From NCBI GenBank assembly GCA_964410215.1, contig CAYPHA010000096.1, positions 1 through 14,852 on the forward strand: a stretch of 14,852 nucleotides of DNA, written 5' to 3'. This DNA comes from CAYPHA01 sp964410215 (lineage in GTDB: Bacteria; Calditrichota; Calditrichia; Calditrichales; CAYPHA01). This document shows, piece by piece, positions 1 through 8,148 of the stretch. Each line of letters starts with the position of its first letter. Positions within the stretch are counted from its first letter, which is position 1. A model generated the notes under the pieces. The model was not told the origin of the DNA and made no database searches. It saw only the letters and a program-made list of their open reading frames with translations. The position numbers and the translations under genes are program-made.

Positions 1-3000
1 TAGTCATTTACGGTATTACCATCGTGCAGTGCCAGCGGTTCCCCGCTTTCGTTGCGCAGAATGCCGCCATCGCCGCCAACTTCCGTCTGAATCAGGAAAA
101 ATCCCGACGCCGGCAAGCTGCTTTTATTCCCGGCCAGATCATCGGCAACGATGGCATATTCCACACCGCGCTGGGTAACCGCTGCGGCGGGAATAACCGC
201 CTGGTCACCGCTGAAATCCGCGCTTATGATGCCGGCATGATCGCCTGTTTTACAATAATTGAGATAAAAGTGATTGAGACCGGACAAGGTCTCTTCCGCA
301 TGTGCCGAAATGGTGATGCCTGAACCTGCCGGATGTGTCGTTATGGCGGTATGATCGATATCAGGGGGCGTCTCATCGAATCCGATCTGCACGTTGGCGG
401 CATTGGTATGGGTTAAATTACCGGCGAGATCCCGCAGCCATACATAGACGGTAAACATTCCTTCACCTGGCAGGGTGACACCATGGATCCCGGTAATATT
501 TCCGGCAATGAAGGTCCCATCCTGATCCGAAGCCGGAGCCCCCACTTTGTAATAGGCTCCCGAGATCACGTCATCGCCGGTTGGATTGGTCCAGCTCAGG
601 GAAAAATCGTTCTCATTATTCCAGTTGCCGGGTAATGCGGCCAGATTACCCGGTGCCTGGGGTGGCACATAATCGATATCGGCGGTGGTATCCACAAAAG
701 TAACGGACTCGGGTGTGCCGGTAAACTCCTCACGGTTACCGGCGATATCATATCCCCGTGCTTCAAATGAATAGGTATGATTATGCCGGCCCTCTAAAAA
801 CCGGGCCTCTGTGCCTTCAAATCCGGTCTGCCAGGGTTCCCAGGCGCCGTTATCGACCTTGACATTGACATCATAGATCCCGGATAATCCGGAACCGCCT
901 TTGTCGGAGCCCTTACTCCAGGTGACGGTGAATTCAAGGGAGTCAATGATAGACCTGGATAAGGCTGTAATTCCTTCCGGCGGGGTGCGGTCCATGCGCA
1001 GTTCGACCATGGCGTGATTATTTAAATCGCTGTTACCGCTGCCGTCTTCCAGCCAGAGATAAAGGTTCTGTCCGCCTTCGCGTGTGGCAGTGACATAAAC
1101 CGGCGGTGTCCCGGACCGCTTGTCGGTATAATCACCTTCGTCCTGGGGAGGCGCATCCAGTTTGAAAAAGGCTCCGGTAATACCGCTCAGATCCTCGGGG
1201 TTGGTCCAGACCAGTTCGAATTCGGTAGCGTTAAACCAGGGGCTCGGCGCATCGCCGTTGGCTGTCAGTTCGATCGGCATGCCCGGGGCTTCCTTGTCGG
1301 AAAGGGTTGTATCGATTTCCGTAGAAGCCTCCGGGATACCTGTAAATTCCTCGACATTACCGGCATGGTCGCGTCCGGCCACCTCGAAATGATAGATATG
1401 CCCGTGCCGCCCGGTCGTATCGAGCTGGATTCCTTCGTAGTTGGTCCGCCAGCGCTTCCAGGCACCGTCATCTTCCCGGATCCGTATATCATAACGGCCG
1501 TTCAGGCGCGATCCGCCTTTATCCATTCCGGTTGCCCAGCTGACGCTGATTTGTTCCCGGGTACTCAGGGAAGCCGCTTGGGCTGTAACGGACGGAGGTA
1601 TGTTATCAAACAAAAAGGTATAGACCGTTGCCCAGTGTGCGGTGTTATCAACATGATCAACAGTTTGAATGCGCAGGAAATGGGCCCCGGTGTCGACAGG
1701 TGCCGGATCGAAAACCGCAAGATCGGCAAAATTGGTTGATGACGTTCCTTCCGAATCTCTGCCCCAGTATAGATAGTATCCTTTTACACCCGATAGCGTA
1801 TCGATGCCCGGGTTTTCTTCCCATGAAAAGTAGGGATTATCATTCCGGTTTTGCCAGATCTCATTTTCTGAACCATCGGCCGCGAGATCCAGAACCACAG
1901 TAGGATTGGCCGGAGGTGTTCCGTCATGCTGAAAGATGAAGGCTGTATAGGGGTCAGACCGGTTTCCTGCACTGTCTTCGACTACAAGGCGTAGATAACG
2001 TATACCGTTGGGTGCCGGAGGAGGATCGAATGCGGGGTTACGAAGCTGTACCTCGGGCAAAGCGTCAGGATTTTCTCCAAAATAAGCAAGATAATGCTTC
2101 ACGCCTGACAGGGCATCAACCGCTCCGCTCCAGGTAAATGCGGGATCCGGTGTATCATTCTGCCAGGTCTTATCCGGTACATCGTGCGTTTCTGTAACGT
2201 TATTTGGATTCCGGGGATCAGTTGTATCGTATTTAAAAACAAAATACGTGTTCCATGGATACGCATTGCCGGCCACATCTTGCGTTTCCAGACGGAGAAA
2301 GCCGGCACCCTCCGGGATGTTGTCCACATTGAATTCAGGAGCCAGGCATGTATCAGCGGGTTCCTCGCCTGCCGGATTGGTTCCGAAATAAACACGGTAG
2401 TGTGCGATGCCGGAAAGGTCTTCCGGGTGTTCCCATGTTAAGCCCGCACGATTGACCTGGTTCTGCCAGACATTGTTTATGACATCGTGTGATTCCTGAA
2501 AATTATGCGGTTCACCAATGGATATATCGTAGCGTAGTTCGGCAAGCGCGGCATTTTCGAAGGATTCGGCGCCATTGCCATCGACCAGCCAGAGGTGCAC
2601 GGGTGTAATCCCTTCTTTGGAGATAATAATATTCTGGGGCGGTTCGGGGGCAAGTTCACCGGTGAAGTCATTGTTATTGGCTGGTGGTTGCCCGGCTTTA
2701 TATTTTGCGGCAGAAATACCGCTCGGATCGGGCGGATTTTCCCAGGTCAGCGAAAACCGGTCGTTATTCTGCCAGGGACTCGGGTTAGCGCCGGAGGCCT
2801 GAAGGTTCAACGGTGGTGCAGGGGGGATCGCTTCTTTAAAAATGTAAAGCCCGGCTTTATAGTCCAGCACGTAAATATTATCTTCCATAACATCGACACG
2901 GCGCGGGCTGTCTCCGGTCTCGAAAAATCCGGCCGGGTTTGGTTGTTTCATATCCCTGATGTCAAGCACGCGGAGTCCGTCATACCGGCTCGCCAGGTAG

Positions 3001-4739
3001 GCAAACGAGCCGTCCACGGCAATATAAGACGGCTCAAATTCCAGATTAATGGATGATTCAAGTGTCGGCGATGCCGGGGAGGTCAGATCCAGAACGTCTA
3101 TTCCGTTTGCCGGTCCCCATTGGGGGATAAACAGTAAATTGTCATGAACCCGTAAACCCGCACAATATCCGGAGATGCCATAGGTGCCGGCTACTGATGG
3201 AGCTGTTTTTACGGTGTTTGAAAAAATCTTCACCCCTCCGTATAAATTGGCGATGTAAGCAACGTCCCCCAGAACATCAACCCCGCGGGCATCACCGGAA
3301 CTGGACGCTTCCCCTTCATAGGTAATAGAGCTTGGACTTCCTATCCCCCAGTTGCGGATTCCGCTGGTGCCTGCGGCGGTTATCAGATAATTTCCATCCA
3401 CTATCATATCAAAGTGAATGCCGGCCTGTGATGAACTGGTCACATGACTCATCGGCGATTTTTTATTATAGACATCCACGCATTCGATGGTACCGGCCTT
3501 ACCAAGATAGGCATAGTCACCCTTTACGGCTACAGAATAAATGGGATCACCTCCGGGATCATAGTAACTCTCGAAAACCGGTTCAACCGGATTGGCGATA
3601 TTGAGGATGTACATGCCATCTGTGGCGGCAAGATAGGCGTAATTACCCTGAAAGAAAATATCATGCAATTCTCCGGGTGTATTATAATAGTGCTGATAAA
3701 AGGCGGAGGGAATATATTCAATGTTAACCATCACCATGCCCTTTTCATATCCGGCCACCATGGCATACAAACCATCACTGGTAACAGATACATTCATCGC
3801 TGTTCCATCAATACTGACTGTTTTGCGTACAGAAATACTTAACAGGTTGCGCAGATCGATAATCTGTAATCCCCCATTGCCGGCCGCCAGGAAAAGGTGA
3901 CTGTTCTTAATATCCATCCCCTGGGCGGTGCCTTCCGTAGACAGACTGGTATGTAGAAAGGGAGAAGAGATATTGTTAAGGTCATACTGTAGAACCCCGC
4001 TTCGGGCGTGAGCCACAAAGAGGTAATTCAAATAAAACTTCATGTCTTTTGGAAAGTCCGTGTGGGAAATCGTACTCAGTAATTGCGGATCATCCAGGTT
4101 GGATATGTCCAGTATATGGATATCGATATTTCTGTGGCCGACAAACACATACTGACCGACCGCTTCAATGCTCAATACGATGTCTCCCTCATCATAAGTG
4201 AGAACTATGGCAGGAGAAGTGGGAACGGACAGGGAATAAATGTATAACGGGCCGGCTGCGACAAAAAGCTGATTACCCAACAGTTTCAGACGACTGGGTG
4301 TTGACGGATAATCCAGAATTTCACTGCTTAAAACCGGCTCCTGTGGATTGGAGATATCTATAATATGCAGTCCTTTATTGGACAATACATAGGCAAATTC
4401 TCCATTGGTGTGAAGGGCCATATCGACGATGAAGGCGTTCAGATCGATTTCACCGACAACGAAGGCCGAAGCCACATTCGATACATCGATGATCTGGTAA
4501 GAGGAGCCATTCCCGATATGGGCATAGGAACCGCTCATTTTTACGGCTTGGTTGGGCCCGTAAGGCCATCTGCTGATAAGGTTGATATTTTCACTCCCGA
4601 CGGTGGAATTTGTAGTTCTTGTATTACCGGTATAGACGTCAGACAGATGGTTAAAACCGGAGGCAATGCTTTCAGACAAAGAACATACAACCAGTAAAGC
4701 CAGGGAAAGAACCAGAAGCATACAATCTCTTTTAAACAT
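1..4739 (-). CDS. Giant exported LVIVD beta-propeller protein with Fn3/Ig-like modules (3' end outside window)
   Basis: Reading the minus strand from the ATG at 4739 gives 1579 codons with no stop, open at the window edge, so the gene is partial. A GGAGA ribosome site lies about 6 bases before the ATG. Residues 1-27 form a signal peptide (hydrophobic MLLVLSLALLVV core). Residues about 70-635 hold 14 repeats of about 42 residues, each with a pattern like 'GxYAYLAxxxGLxIIDIxNPxxP'. This is the LVIVD repeat, which folds as beta-propeller blades. Repeat starts are near residues 70, 113, 155, 195, 236, 279, 321, 365, 407, 449, 491, 533, 577 and 619. From residue 640 there are nine modules of about 100 residues, with W-aromatic cores, 'LSGV/I' turns and DxAGN motifs, resembling Fn3 or bacterial Ig-like domains. 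The role is unknown; surface adhesion, binding or an extracellular scaffold is inferred. A T9SS tail beyond position 1 is likely but not seen. Confidence 0.9.
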   Translation of the reverse strand, partial: MFKRDCMLLVLSLALLVVCSLSESIASGFNHLSDVYTGNTRTTNSTVGSENINLISRWPYGPNQAVKMSGSYAHIGNGSSYQIIDVSNVASAFVVGEIDLNAFIVDMALHTNGEFAYVLSNKGLHIIDISNPQEPVLSSEILDYPSTPSRLKLLGNQLFVAAGPLYIYSLSVPTSPAIVLTYDEGDIVLSIEAVGQYVFVGHRNIDIHILDISNLDDPQLLSTISHTDFPKDMKFYLNYLFVAHARSGVLQYDLNNISSPFLHTSLSTEGTAQGMDIKNSHLFLAAGNGGLQIIDLRNLLSISVRKTVSIDGTAMNVSVTSDGLYAMVAGYEKGMVMVNIEYIPSAFYQHYYNTPGELHDIFFQGNYAYLAATDGMYILNIANPVEPVFESYYDPGGDPIYSVAVKGDYAYLGKAGTIECVDVYNKKSPMSHVTSSSQAGIHFDMIVDGNYLITAAGTSGIRNWGIGSPSSITYEGEASSSGDARGVDVLGDVAYIANLYGGVKIFSNTVKTAPSVAGTYGISGYCAGLRVHDNLLFIPQWGPANGIDVLDLTSPASPTLESSINLEFEPSYIAVDGSFAYLASRYDGLRVLDIRDMKQPNPAGFFETGDSPRRVDVMEDNIYVLDYKAGLYIFKEAIPPAPPLNLQASGANPSPWQNNDRFSLTWENPPDPSGISAAKYKAGQPPANNNDFTGELAPEPPQNIIISKEGITPVHLWLVDGNGAESFENAALAELRYDISIGEPHNFQESHDVINNVWQNQVNRAGLTWEHPEDLSGIAHYRVYFGTNPAGEEPADTCLAPEFNVDNIPEGAGFLRLETQDVAGNAYPWNTYFVFKYDTTDPRNPNNVTETHDVPDKTWQNDTPDPAFTWSGAVDALSGVKHYLAYFGENPDALPEVQLRNPAFDPPPAPNGIRYLRLVVEDSAGNRSDPYTAFIFQHDGTPPANPTVVLDLAADGSENEIWQNRNDNPYFSWEENPGIDTLSGVKGYYLYWGRDSEGTSSTNFADLAVFDPAPVDTGAHFLRIQTVDHVDNTAHWATVYTFLFDNIPPSVTAQAASLSTREQISVSWATGMDKGGSRLNGRYDIRIREDDGAWKRWRTNYEGIQLDTTGRHGHIYHFEVAGRDHAGNVEEFTGIPEASTEIDTTLSDKEAPGMPIELTANGDAPSPWFNATEFELVWTNPEDLSGITGAFFKLDAPPQDEGDYTDKRSGTPPVYVTATREGGQNLYLWLEDGSGNSDLNNHAMVELRMDRTPPEGITALSRSIIDSLEFTVTWSKGSDKGGSGLSGIYDVNVKVDNGAWEPWQTGFEGTEARFLEGRHNHTYSFEARGYDIAGNREEFTGTPESVTFVDTTADIDYVPPQAPGNLAALPGNWNNENDFSLSWTNPTGDDVISGAYYKVGAPASDQDGTFIAGNITGIHGVTLPGEGMFTVYVWLRDLAGNLTHTNAANVQIGFDETPPDIDHTAITTHPAGSGITISAHAEETLSGLNHFYLNYCKTGDHAGIISADFSGDQAVIPAAAVTQRGVEYAIVADDLAGNKSSLPASGFFLIQTEVGGDGGILRNESGEPLALHDGNTVND

Positions 4740-4884
4740 GGTTGTCTCCACGTTTTATTCGAATATTTTCAGATCAATTAAGGAAGGAAATAATTTGTAT
4801 ATGTAAAACATATATATTGGCGAAGCTTTTCAGATGCTAACAAATGATACGAAATCGGGGGTTATTTTACAACAGGAAAGAAGG
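4740..4884 (-). promoter_or_regulatory. 5' region of the giant propeller gene, AT-rich, with a short palindrome
   Basis: This AT-rich stretch lies upstream of the propeller gene and downstream of the peroxiredoxin terminator, so it should hold the promoter. It contains a 7-bp inverted repeat, TATATGT-AAA-ACATATA (4798-4814), about 60 bases before the start codon. That could be a regulator site or simply AT-rich promoter DNA. No convincing -35/-10 pair can be fixed. Confidence 0.3.
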
Positions 4885-4930
4885 GAAAGTAAAAAATTAT
4901 CCCTCTTCCCCTTGCAGAGGGAAAGAGGGA
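4885..4930 (-). terminator. Intrinsic terminator of the peroxiredoxin gene
   Basis: Read on the minus strand, arms TCCCTCTTTCCC (4930-4919) and GGGAAGAGGGA (4910-4900) form an 11-bp stem with one bulged base and an 8-base loop. TAATTTTTTA follows immediately. It begins 8 bases after the peroxiredoxin stop codon, which is the classic layout of a Rho-independent terminator. It also separates this gene from the next minus-strand gene. Confidence 0.8.
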
Positions 4931-4937
4931 AGAAGGT

Positions 4938-5405
4938 TTATTTCTTTAATGCGTTCAGGTCGGCGAGCACTTCTTCATGGTGTTCTTTTGGTTTGACCTT
5001 CGGATAGACTTTAGCGATTTTACCTTCCGGATCGATCAGGTAGGTGGAGCGGTTGATACCCATGTACTCCTTACCATACATGCTTTTCTTAATCCAGGTG
5101 CCGTAGTCTTCGCAGACGGTTCCGTCCTCGTCACTGATCAGGGAAAAATTCAGGTTGTATTTATCTGCGAATTTCTTGTGCTGTTTCACGGAATCCTTAC
5201 TCACACCGAGAATAACGGCATCGATTTTGGAAAAATCCGGCAGGGCTTCCTGAAAATTGCAGGCTTCCGTCGTGCAACCCGGCGTCAGGTCTTTCGGGTA
5301 AAAATACAGTACAACCCATTTGCCTTTCAAAGACGACAATGTAATCTGCTTTTCATTCTGATCGGGCAGCGTGAAATCGGGTGCTGCCATTTCAACTTCC
5401 AGCAT
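4938..5405 (-). CDS. bcp: Thioredoxin-dependent peroxiredoxin, BCP/PrxQ type
   Basis: A 155-residue cytoplasmic thiol peroxidase of the AhpC/TSA superfamily, full length for the BCP/PrxQ group. It should reduce hydrogen peroxide and organic hydroperoxides using thioredoxin. The active-site segment D-L-T-P-G-C-T-T-E-A-C is present. Cys44 is the peroxidatic cysteine and Cys49, five residues later, is the resolving cysteine, which makes it an atypical two-cysteine PrxQ. Thr41 and Arg119 (in NRSTYLID) fit the conserved peroxide-binding residues. The start is well supported by AGGAGG seven bases upstream. It is a single-gene unit: divergent from the transporter gene at 5537 and closed by a clear terminator. 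Cys98 is an extra cysteine of no evident role. Confidence 0.95.
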   Translation of the reverse strand: MLEVEMAAPDFTLPDQNEKQITLSSLKGKWVVLYFYPKDLTPGCTTEACNFQEALPDFSKIDAVILGVSKDSVKQHKKFADKYNLNFSLISDEDGTVCEDYGTWIKKSMYGKEYMGINRSTYLIDPEGKIAKVYPKVKPKEHHEEVLADLNALKK

Positions 5406-5536
5406 AATTTCCTCCTCTTGACTTGATTGATTTGATCCTCAGAACTAATATAGGCATAATTATAATTCCCGTTCGATGGAATTTTTGCCCTTCGGATAAC
5501 GGTTAGAAGTTAATTCAAATGAATCAGGTATAATAC
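5406..5536. promoter_or_regulatory. Divergent promoter region between bcp and the yhhQ-like gene
   Basis: A 131-bp AT-rich region from which bcp (minus) and yhhQ (plus) are transcribed in opposite directions, so both promoters should lie here. AGGAGG at about 5412-5417 (read on the minus strand) is the bcp ribosome site. No operator palindrome or riboswitch-like structure was recognised. In particular, no preQ1 riboswitch could be identified before the transporter gene. Confidence 0.35.
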
Positions 5537-6301
5537 ATGAATAATACAAACGGAAAATCTAAAAAGGAAAAATTATTTCTCTACCTGGCGGCTTTCTTCG
5601 TGACCAATGCCATCATCGCCGAGATTATCGGCGGCAAGCTGATTTTGCTGGGATCAGGCGATTTCGTCTTTTCGCTGAATCTGGGCCTGTTTTCAACCGA
5701 TGTCGGACCGTTTATCCTCAGCGTGGGCGTGATCCCCTGGCCGATTGTGTTTTTATCGACGGACCTGATCAATGAATATTTCGGCAAGCAGGGGGTACGG
5801 CGTATCACCTTTGTTGCCGTGGCCATGATTATTTATACCTTTATCGTACTGTATCTGACCATGCTGCCGGATGCGGCCGATGGAATCTCCCCGGTTACGG
5901 ATGAGGCCTACCGGCAGGTACTCAGCCAGTCGATGTGGATCATCGTCGGATCCATCGTTGCCTTCATGGTCAGCCAGATGGTTGATGTGCTGGTTTTTCA
6001 TGTATTTCGCAGAAGGACGGGCGGGCGGCATCTGTGGGCCCGGGCAACCGGATCCACGGTGGTTTCCCAGTTCATCGACAGCATCGTCATTCTGGGCATC
6101 GCCTTTTACCTGCCGGGAAAAATCACACTGGCCCAGTATCTGGGCTTTGCCATTACCAATTACAGTTACAAAGTGCTGATCGCGGTATTAATTACGCCGC
6201 TGATCTACCTGGGTCACGGCATCATCGACCGTTTTCTCGGGAAGGAAATGGCGCACCAGCTGACAGAAGAAGCCGCAAAAAAATCAACAATCGGCATATA
6301 A
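5537..6301 (+). CDS. yhhQ: Queuosine-precursor transporter, YhhQ / VUT family
   Basis: A 254-residue inner-membrane protein of the VUT (DUF165, YhhQ) family, which in characterised bacteria imports queuosine precursors such as 7-cyano- or 7-aminomethyl-7-deazaguanine. Six hydrophobic segments are visible, at about residues 12-33, 53-73, 88-108, 133-155, 174-193 and 208-230. Family hallmarks are STDLINEYFGK (74-84), the SQMVDVLVFHVFRR stretch (145-158) and SQFIDSIVI (177-185). Length is normal for the family. The ATG at 5537 gives a lysine-rich N-terminus before the first membrane segment; its ribosome site is weak (only ATCAGG). An 11-bp hairpin follows the stop. The exact substrate (queuine, preQ0 or preQ1) cannot be told from sequence. 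Confidence 0.9.
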   Translation: MNNTNGKSKKEKLFLYLAAFFVTNAIIAEIIGGKLILLGSGDFVFSLNLGLFSTDVGPFILSVGVIPWPIVFLSTDLINEYFGKQGVRRITFVAVAMIIYTFIVLYLTMLPDAADGISPVTDEAYRQVLSQSMWIIVGSIVAFMVSQMVDVLVFHVFRRRTGGRHLWARATGSTVVSQFIDSIVILGIAFYLPGKITLAQYLGFAITNYSYKVLIAVLITPLIYLGHGIIDRFLGKEMAHQLTEEAAKKSTIGI

Positions 6302-6314
6302 TCATAATTGTACC

Positions 6315-6338
6315 AGCACCAGTTTTTAAACTGGTGCT
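6315..6338 (+). terminator. Hairpin after the yhhQ-like gene
   Basis: A perfect inverted repeat, AGCACCAGTTT / AAACTGGTGCT, separated by two T's and starting 13 bases after the transporter stop. The stem is strong but no T-tract follows on the plus strand, so it may be a weak terminator, an mRNA-stabilising hairpin, or a site between two co-transcribed genes. Confidence 0.5.
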
Positions 6339-6382
6339 AATCGTGCATAATGATAAATAACACTTAATGAAAGGGGAGATAA

Positions 6383-6658
6383 ATGAATGTATTCGATCAA
6401 CAGACCATACATAAACGTCTAGAGGAACTCCCGGAATGGTATCTCGACACCGATGCCATTCGCCGGGACTGGCAGTTTAAAGATTTTCTGGAGGCGATGT
6501 CGTTTTTAAACGATGTGGCGAATCTGGCGGAAAAGTACCAGCATCATCCGGAAATCCACAATGTGTATAACAAGGTATCGCTGCGCTTCAACACGCATGA
6601 TGCCGGCGGTATTACGGAGAAGGATTTCACCATCGCCAAGGATATCAACCGGTTATAA
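6383..6658 (+). CDS. phhB: Pterin-4a-carbinolamine dehydratase (4a-hydroxytetrahydrobiopterin dehydratase)
   Basis: A 91-residue cytoplasmic enzyme of the PCD/DCoH family, full length. It dehydrates 4a-hydroxytetrahydropterin to the quinonoid dihydropterin, recycling the cofactor of aromatic amino-acid hydroxylases; some bacterial members have been linked to molybdopterin metabolism instead. The signature E50-KYQ-H54-H55-P56-E57 with Y62, H72 and D81 matches the family pattern, and H54, H55 and H72 correspond to the catalytic histidines. AAAGGGGAG lies seven bases before the ATG. No phenylalanine hydroxylase is nearby, so its partner pathway is not known. The 3' end overlaps the convergent flavoprotein gene by six bases. 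Confidence 0.93.
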   Translation: MNVFDQQTIHKRLEELPEWYLDTDAIRRDWQFKDFLEAMSFLNDVANLAEKYQHHPEIHNVYNKVSLRFNTHDAGGITEKDFTIAKDINRL

Positions 6659-7192
6659 TTGCAGGTCTGGGAAGGCGCTGGTCAGGCTGATCATGGCGTC
6701 GGTCAGTTTTTCGATGCGGGCTTCGATGGTCGGGTTGTGGATCGTTCCGTCCTGAAAATCGGCACCCGTGGCAAACACAAAGCGCGGTAAAATGATGCAG
6801 CGGAAGTCGAGCATCAGGCTGTTGGCGAAGGGCAGAATCGACATGTAGCTTCTTCGGCTTCCCGCTGAGCACATGAAACCGATCACTTTGTTCAGCCAGG
6901 CATGGCCGGTCAGTTCGATGAGATTCTTCAGGGCGGCGTTGACATCGAAGTTGTAAACGGGAGAAGCGATAAGGATACCGTCAAACCGGGTGATTTGTTC
7001 TTCAAGCTCCCTGATTTCCGGTCTCTGGAAGACATGCTTGCCATCACAAAACGGAAGGGTTAATTTTTTCAGATCGAGAAATTCATGCGCAGTCTGCCGG
7101 TCATCCAGTATGCTGACGGCTTTCAGGGCCATTAAACGGCTGGTACTGTCCGGACGCAGGCTGCTGCTTATAACGAGAATCTTCGGTTCCAT
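6653..7192 (-). CDS. NADPH-dependent FMN reductase-like flavoprotein
   Basis: A 179-residue flavodoxin-fold protein of the NADPH-dependent FMN reductase family (azoreductase/quinone reductase relatives). The N-terminal phosphate-binding loop is S-S-S-L-R-P-D-S-T-S (9-18). The flavin-contact motif SPVYNFDVNAALKNLIEL (77-94) is the family's SPEYN...LKNAID-type segment. Length is normal. It should bind FMN and pass electrons from NAD(P)H to flavin, quinone or other acceptors; the true acceptor is unknown. The ATG at 7192 lacks a good ribosome site: AAAGGA is about 17 bases upstream, farther than usual. It is convergent with the dehydratase gene (six-base 3' overlap) and divergent from sixA. Confidence 0.85.
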   Translation of the reverse strand: MEPKILVISSSLRPDSTSRLMALKAVSILDDRQTAHEFLDLKKLTLPFCDGKHVFQRPEIRELEEQITRFDGILIASPVYNFDVNAALKNLIELTGHAWLNKVIGFMCSAGSRRSYMSILPFANSLMLDFRCIILPRFVFATGADFQDGTIHNPTIEARIEKLTDAMISLTSAFPDLQL

Positions 7193-7300
7193 AATCGTAT
7201 GTCTGAAAATCCTTTCACTATTTAAAGCGAAGCCGGTTAAAATATAGTAATTTAATAACCAAAAAAAAGTGTTAAAATTCCTGAACAGTCCGGAGTATTT
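7193..7300. promoter_or_regulatory. Divergent promoter region between the flavoprotein and sixA
   Basis: A 108-bp AT-rich region between two divergent genes. It includes an A-run (7260-7267) followed by GTTAAAATT, which could hold a -10-like element for sixA. GGAG (7292-7295) is the sixA ribosome site. No operator palindrome is evident. Confidence 0.3.
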
Positions 7301-7795
7301 ATGAAAACATTATATCTAGTCCGTCATGCCAAATCCAGCTGGAAAGAGCCGGCGCTGAGCGATCATGAACGGCCGCTGAACAAGCGCGGCAAAAAGGATG
7401 CGCCGTTTATGGGCAAACTGTTAAAGAAAAAAGCCATCCTGCCCCAGCTCATCGTCAGCAGCCCTGCAAAACGCGCCCTTACGACGGCCAAAATCATGGC
7501 AGGGGAAATGGGGTATCCGAAGAAAAAGATCAGGGAGGACGAAAGGATTTACGATAACGCGGTTCGCAGTCTGATGTCGGTTATCGGCGATACGGAAGAT
7601 GTATTCGGGGATCTGATGATTTTTGGGCACAATCCGTCGTTTACTGAGCTGGCGGAATACCTCAGTAATGAGCAGGTCGAAAATATACCGACCAGCGGTG
7701 TTTTCGCCATCGATTTTGACGTGGATTCCTGGAAGGCCATCGATGGCGGTAAGGGGACCTGCCGTTTTTTCGAATATCCTAAGAAATATGCTTGA
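7301..7795 (+). CDS. sixA: Phosphohistidine phosphatase SixA-like (histidine phosphatase superfamily)
   Basis: A 164-residue cytoplasmic histidine phosphatase with the short SixA architecture. The catalytic RHA motif is at residues 8-10 (LVRHAKSSW), with His9 as the phospho-accepting residue. It is followed by D-H-E-R-P-L-N-K-R-G-K-K-D-A (21-34), the phosphate-pocket segment SSPAKRALTTA (53-63) and the second catalytic histidine in F-G-H-N-P-S (108-113, His110). In E. coli, SixA dephosphorylates phosphohistidine on phosphotransfer proteins; the target here is unknown because no histidine kinase or PTS gene lies nearby. The start is set by GGAG about five bases upstream. It is a single-gene unit. 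Confidence 0.9.
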   Translation: MKTLYLVRHAKSSWKEPALSDHERPLNKRGKKDAPFMGKLLKKKAILPQLIVSSPAKRALTTAKIMAGEMGYPKKKIREDERIYDNAVRSLMSVIGDTEDVFGDLMIFGHNPSFTELAEYLSNEQVENIPTSGVFAIDFDVDSWKAIDGGKGTCRFFEYPKKYA

Positions 7796-7841
7796 AATGG
7801 TCTGATCATGTGACCAATCCTCCCCCTTAATCCCTGTCCTG

Positions 7842-7881
7842 TCCCGATTTGTCGGGAACGGGCCCTCACTGAGAAGAGGGC
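7842..7881 (+). terminator. Two tandem hairpins downstream of sixA
   Basis: Two adjacent inverted repeats lie 46-86 bases after the sixA stop: TCCCGA-TTTG-TCGGGA (7842-7857) and GCCCTC-actgagaa-GAGGGC (7862-7881). They are GC-rich but not followed by a T-run, so termination is uncertain; they could be dispersed intergenic repeats. Confidence 0.4.
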
Positions 7882-8148
7882 ATTGCAGATTAGATAAAAA
7901 GTGAAGTAAGCAATTATACACTTTATTACGAGACCTTGCTTTTACACTCCGGCTAAGGCCTCCGCTACTCAGTAACCGTGCCTTGATACGCTTTGCCACC
8001 CGGTCCCTGAATAAGCCTGATTGATCAGGCTGTATCGAAGGGGCCAATGCTGCAGGTTGGGATTACACTTTGAATATTAAAAGCGTTGCAAATATGACGC
8101 AATTTGTGTAAATTCAGTCAAAACTTTGACGATATTGATGGATATTTT
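7882..8148. other. Non-coding stretch before the ATPase gene
   Basis: No convincing gene is seen. Positions 7962-7991 resemble a degenerate, inverted half of the repeat at 8002-8044 (CTACTCAG...CCTTGATACG versus CGAAGG/CTGAATAA arms). The last 100 bases are AT-rich and should carry the ATPase promoter. A long minus-strand reading frame across sixA and this region (to 8047) looks like a shadow. Confidence 0.5.
8002..8044 (+). repeat. Palindromic repeat, copy 1 (left of the ATPase gene)
   Basis: The core is AGCCTGAT-TG-ATCAGGCT (8014-8031), flanked by CCCTGAATA on the left and GTATCGAAGGGG on the right. A nearly identical copy in the same orientation lies at 9286-9329, just after the ATPase stop. 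The palindromic core and GC-rich flanks suggest a REP-like dispersed element that would form a hairpin. Confidence 0.75.

Noticed and set aside
1..4700. Many plus-strand open frames of 75-155 codons across the first 4.7 kb
   Set aside because: They are antisense to the continuous minus-strand frame with clear LVIVD and Ig-like repeats; their translations lack recognisable protein character.
5529..5534. Perfect TATAAT before the yhhQ-like gene
   Set aside because: It ends two bases before the start codon, so a promoter there would start transcription inside the gene; no matching -35 element is seen.
7421..8047. 208-codon minus-strand frame across sixA and the following intergenic region
   Set aside because: It is antisense to sixA over half its length, runs through intergenic hairpins and a palindromic repeat, and shows no protein family features.
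8104..8148. TTG start for the ATPase, adding 15 residues
   Set aside because: The added residues are unlike the family N-terminus, which normally begins near M-I-Y-I-E-R; the in-frame ATG at 8149 fits better.
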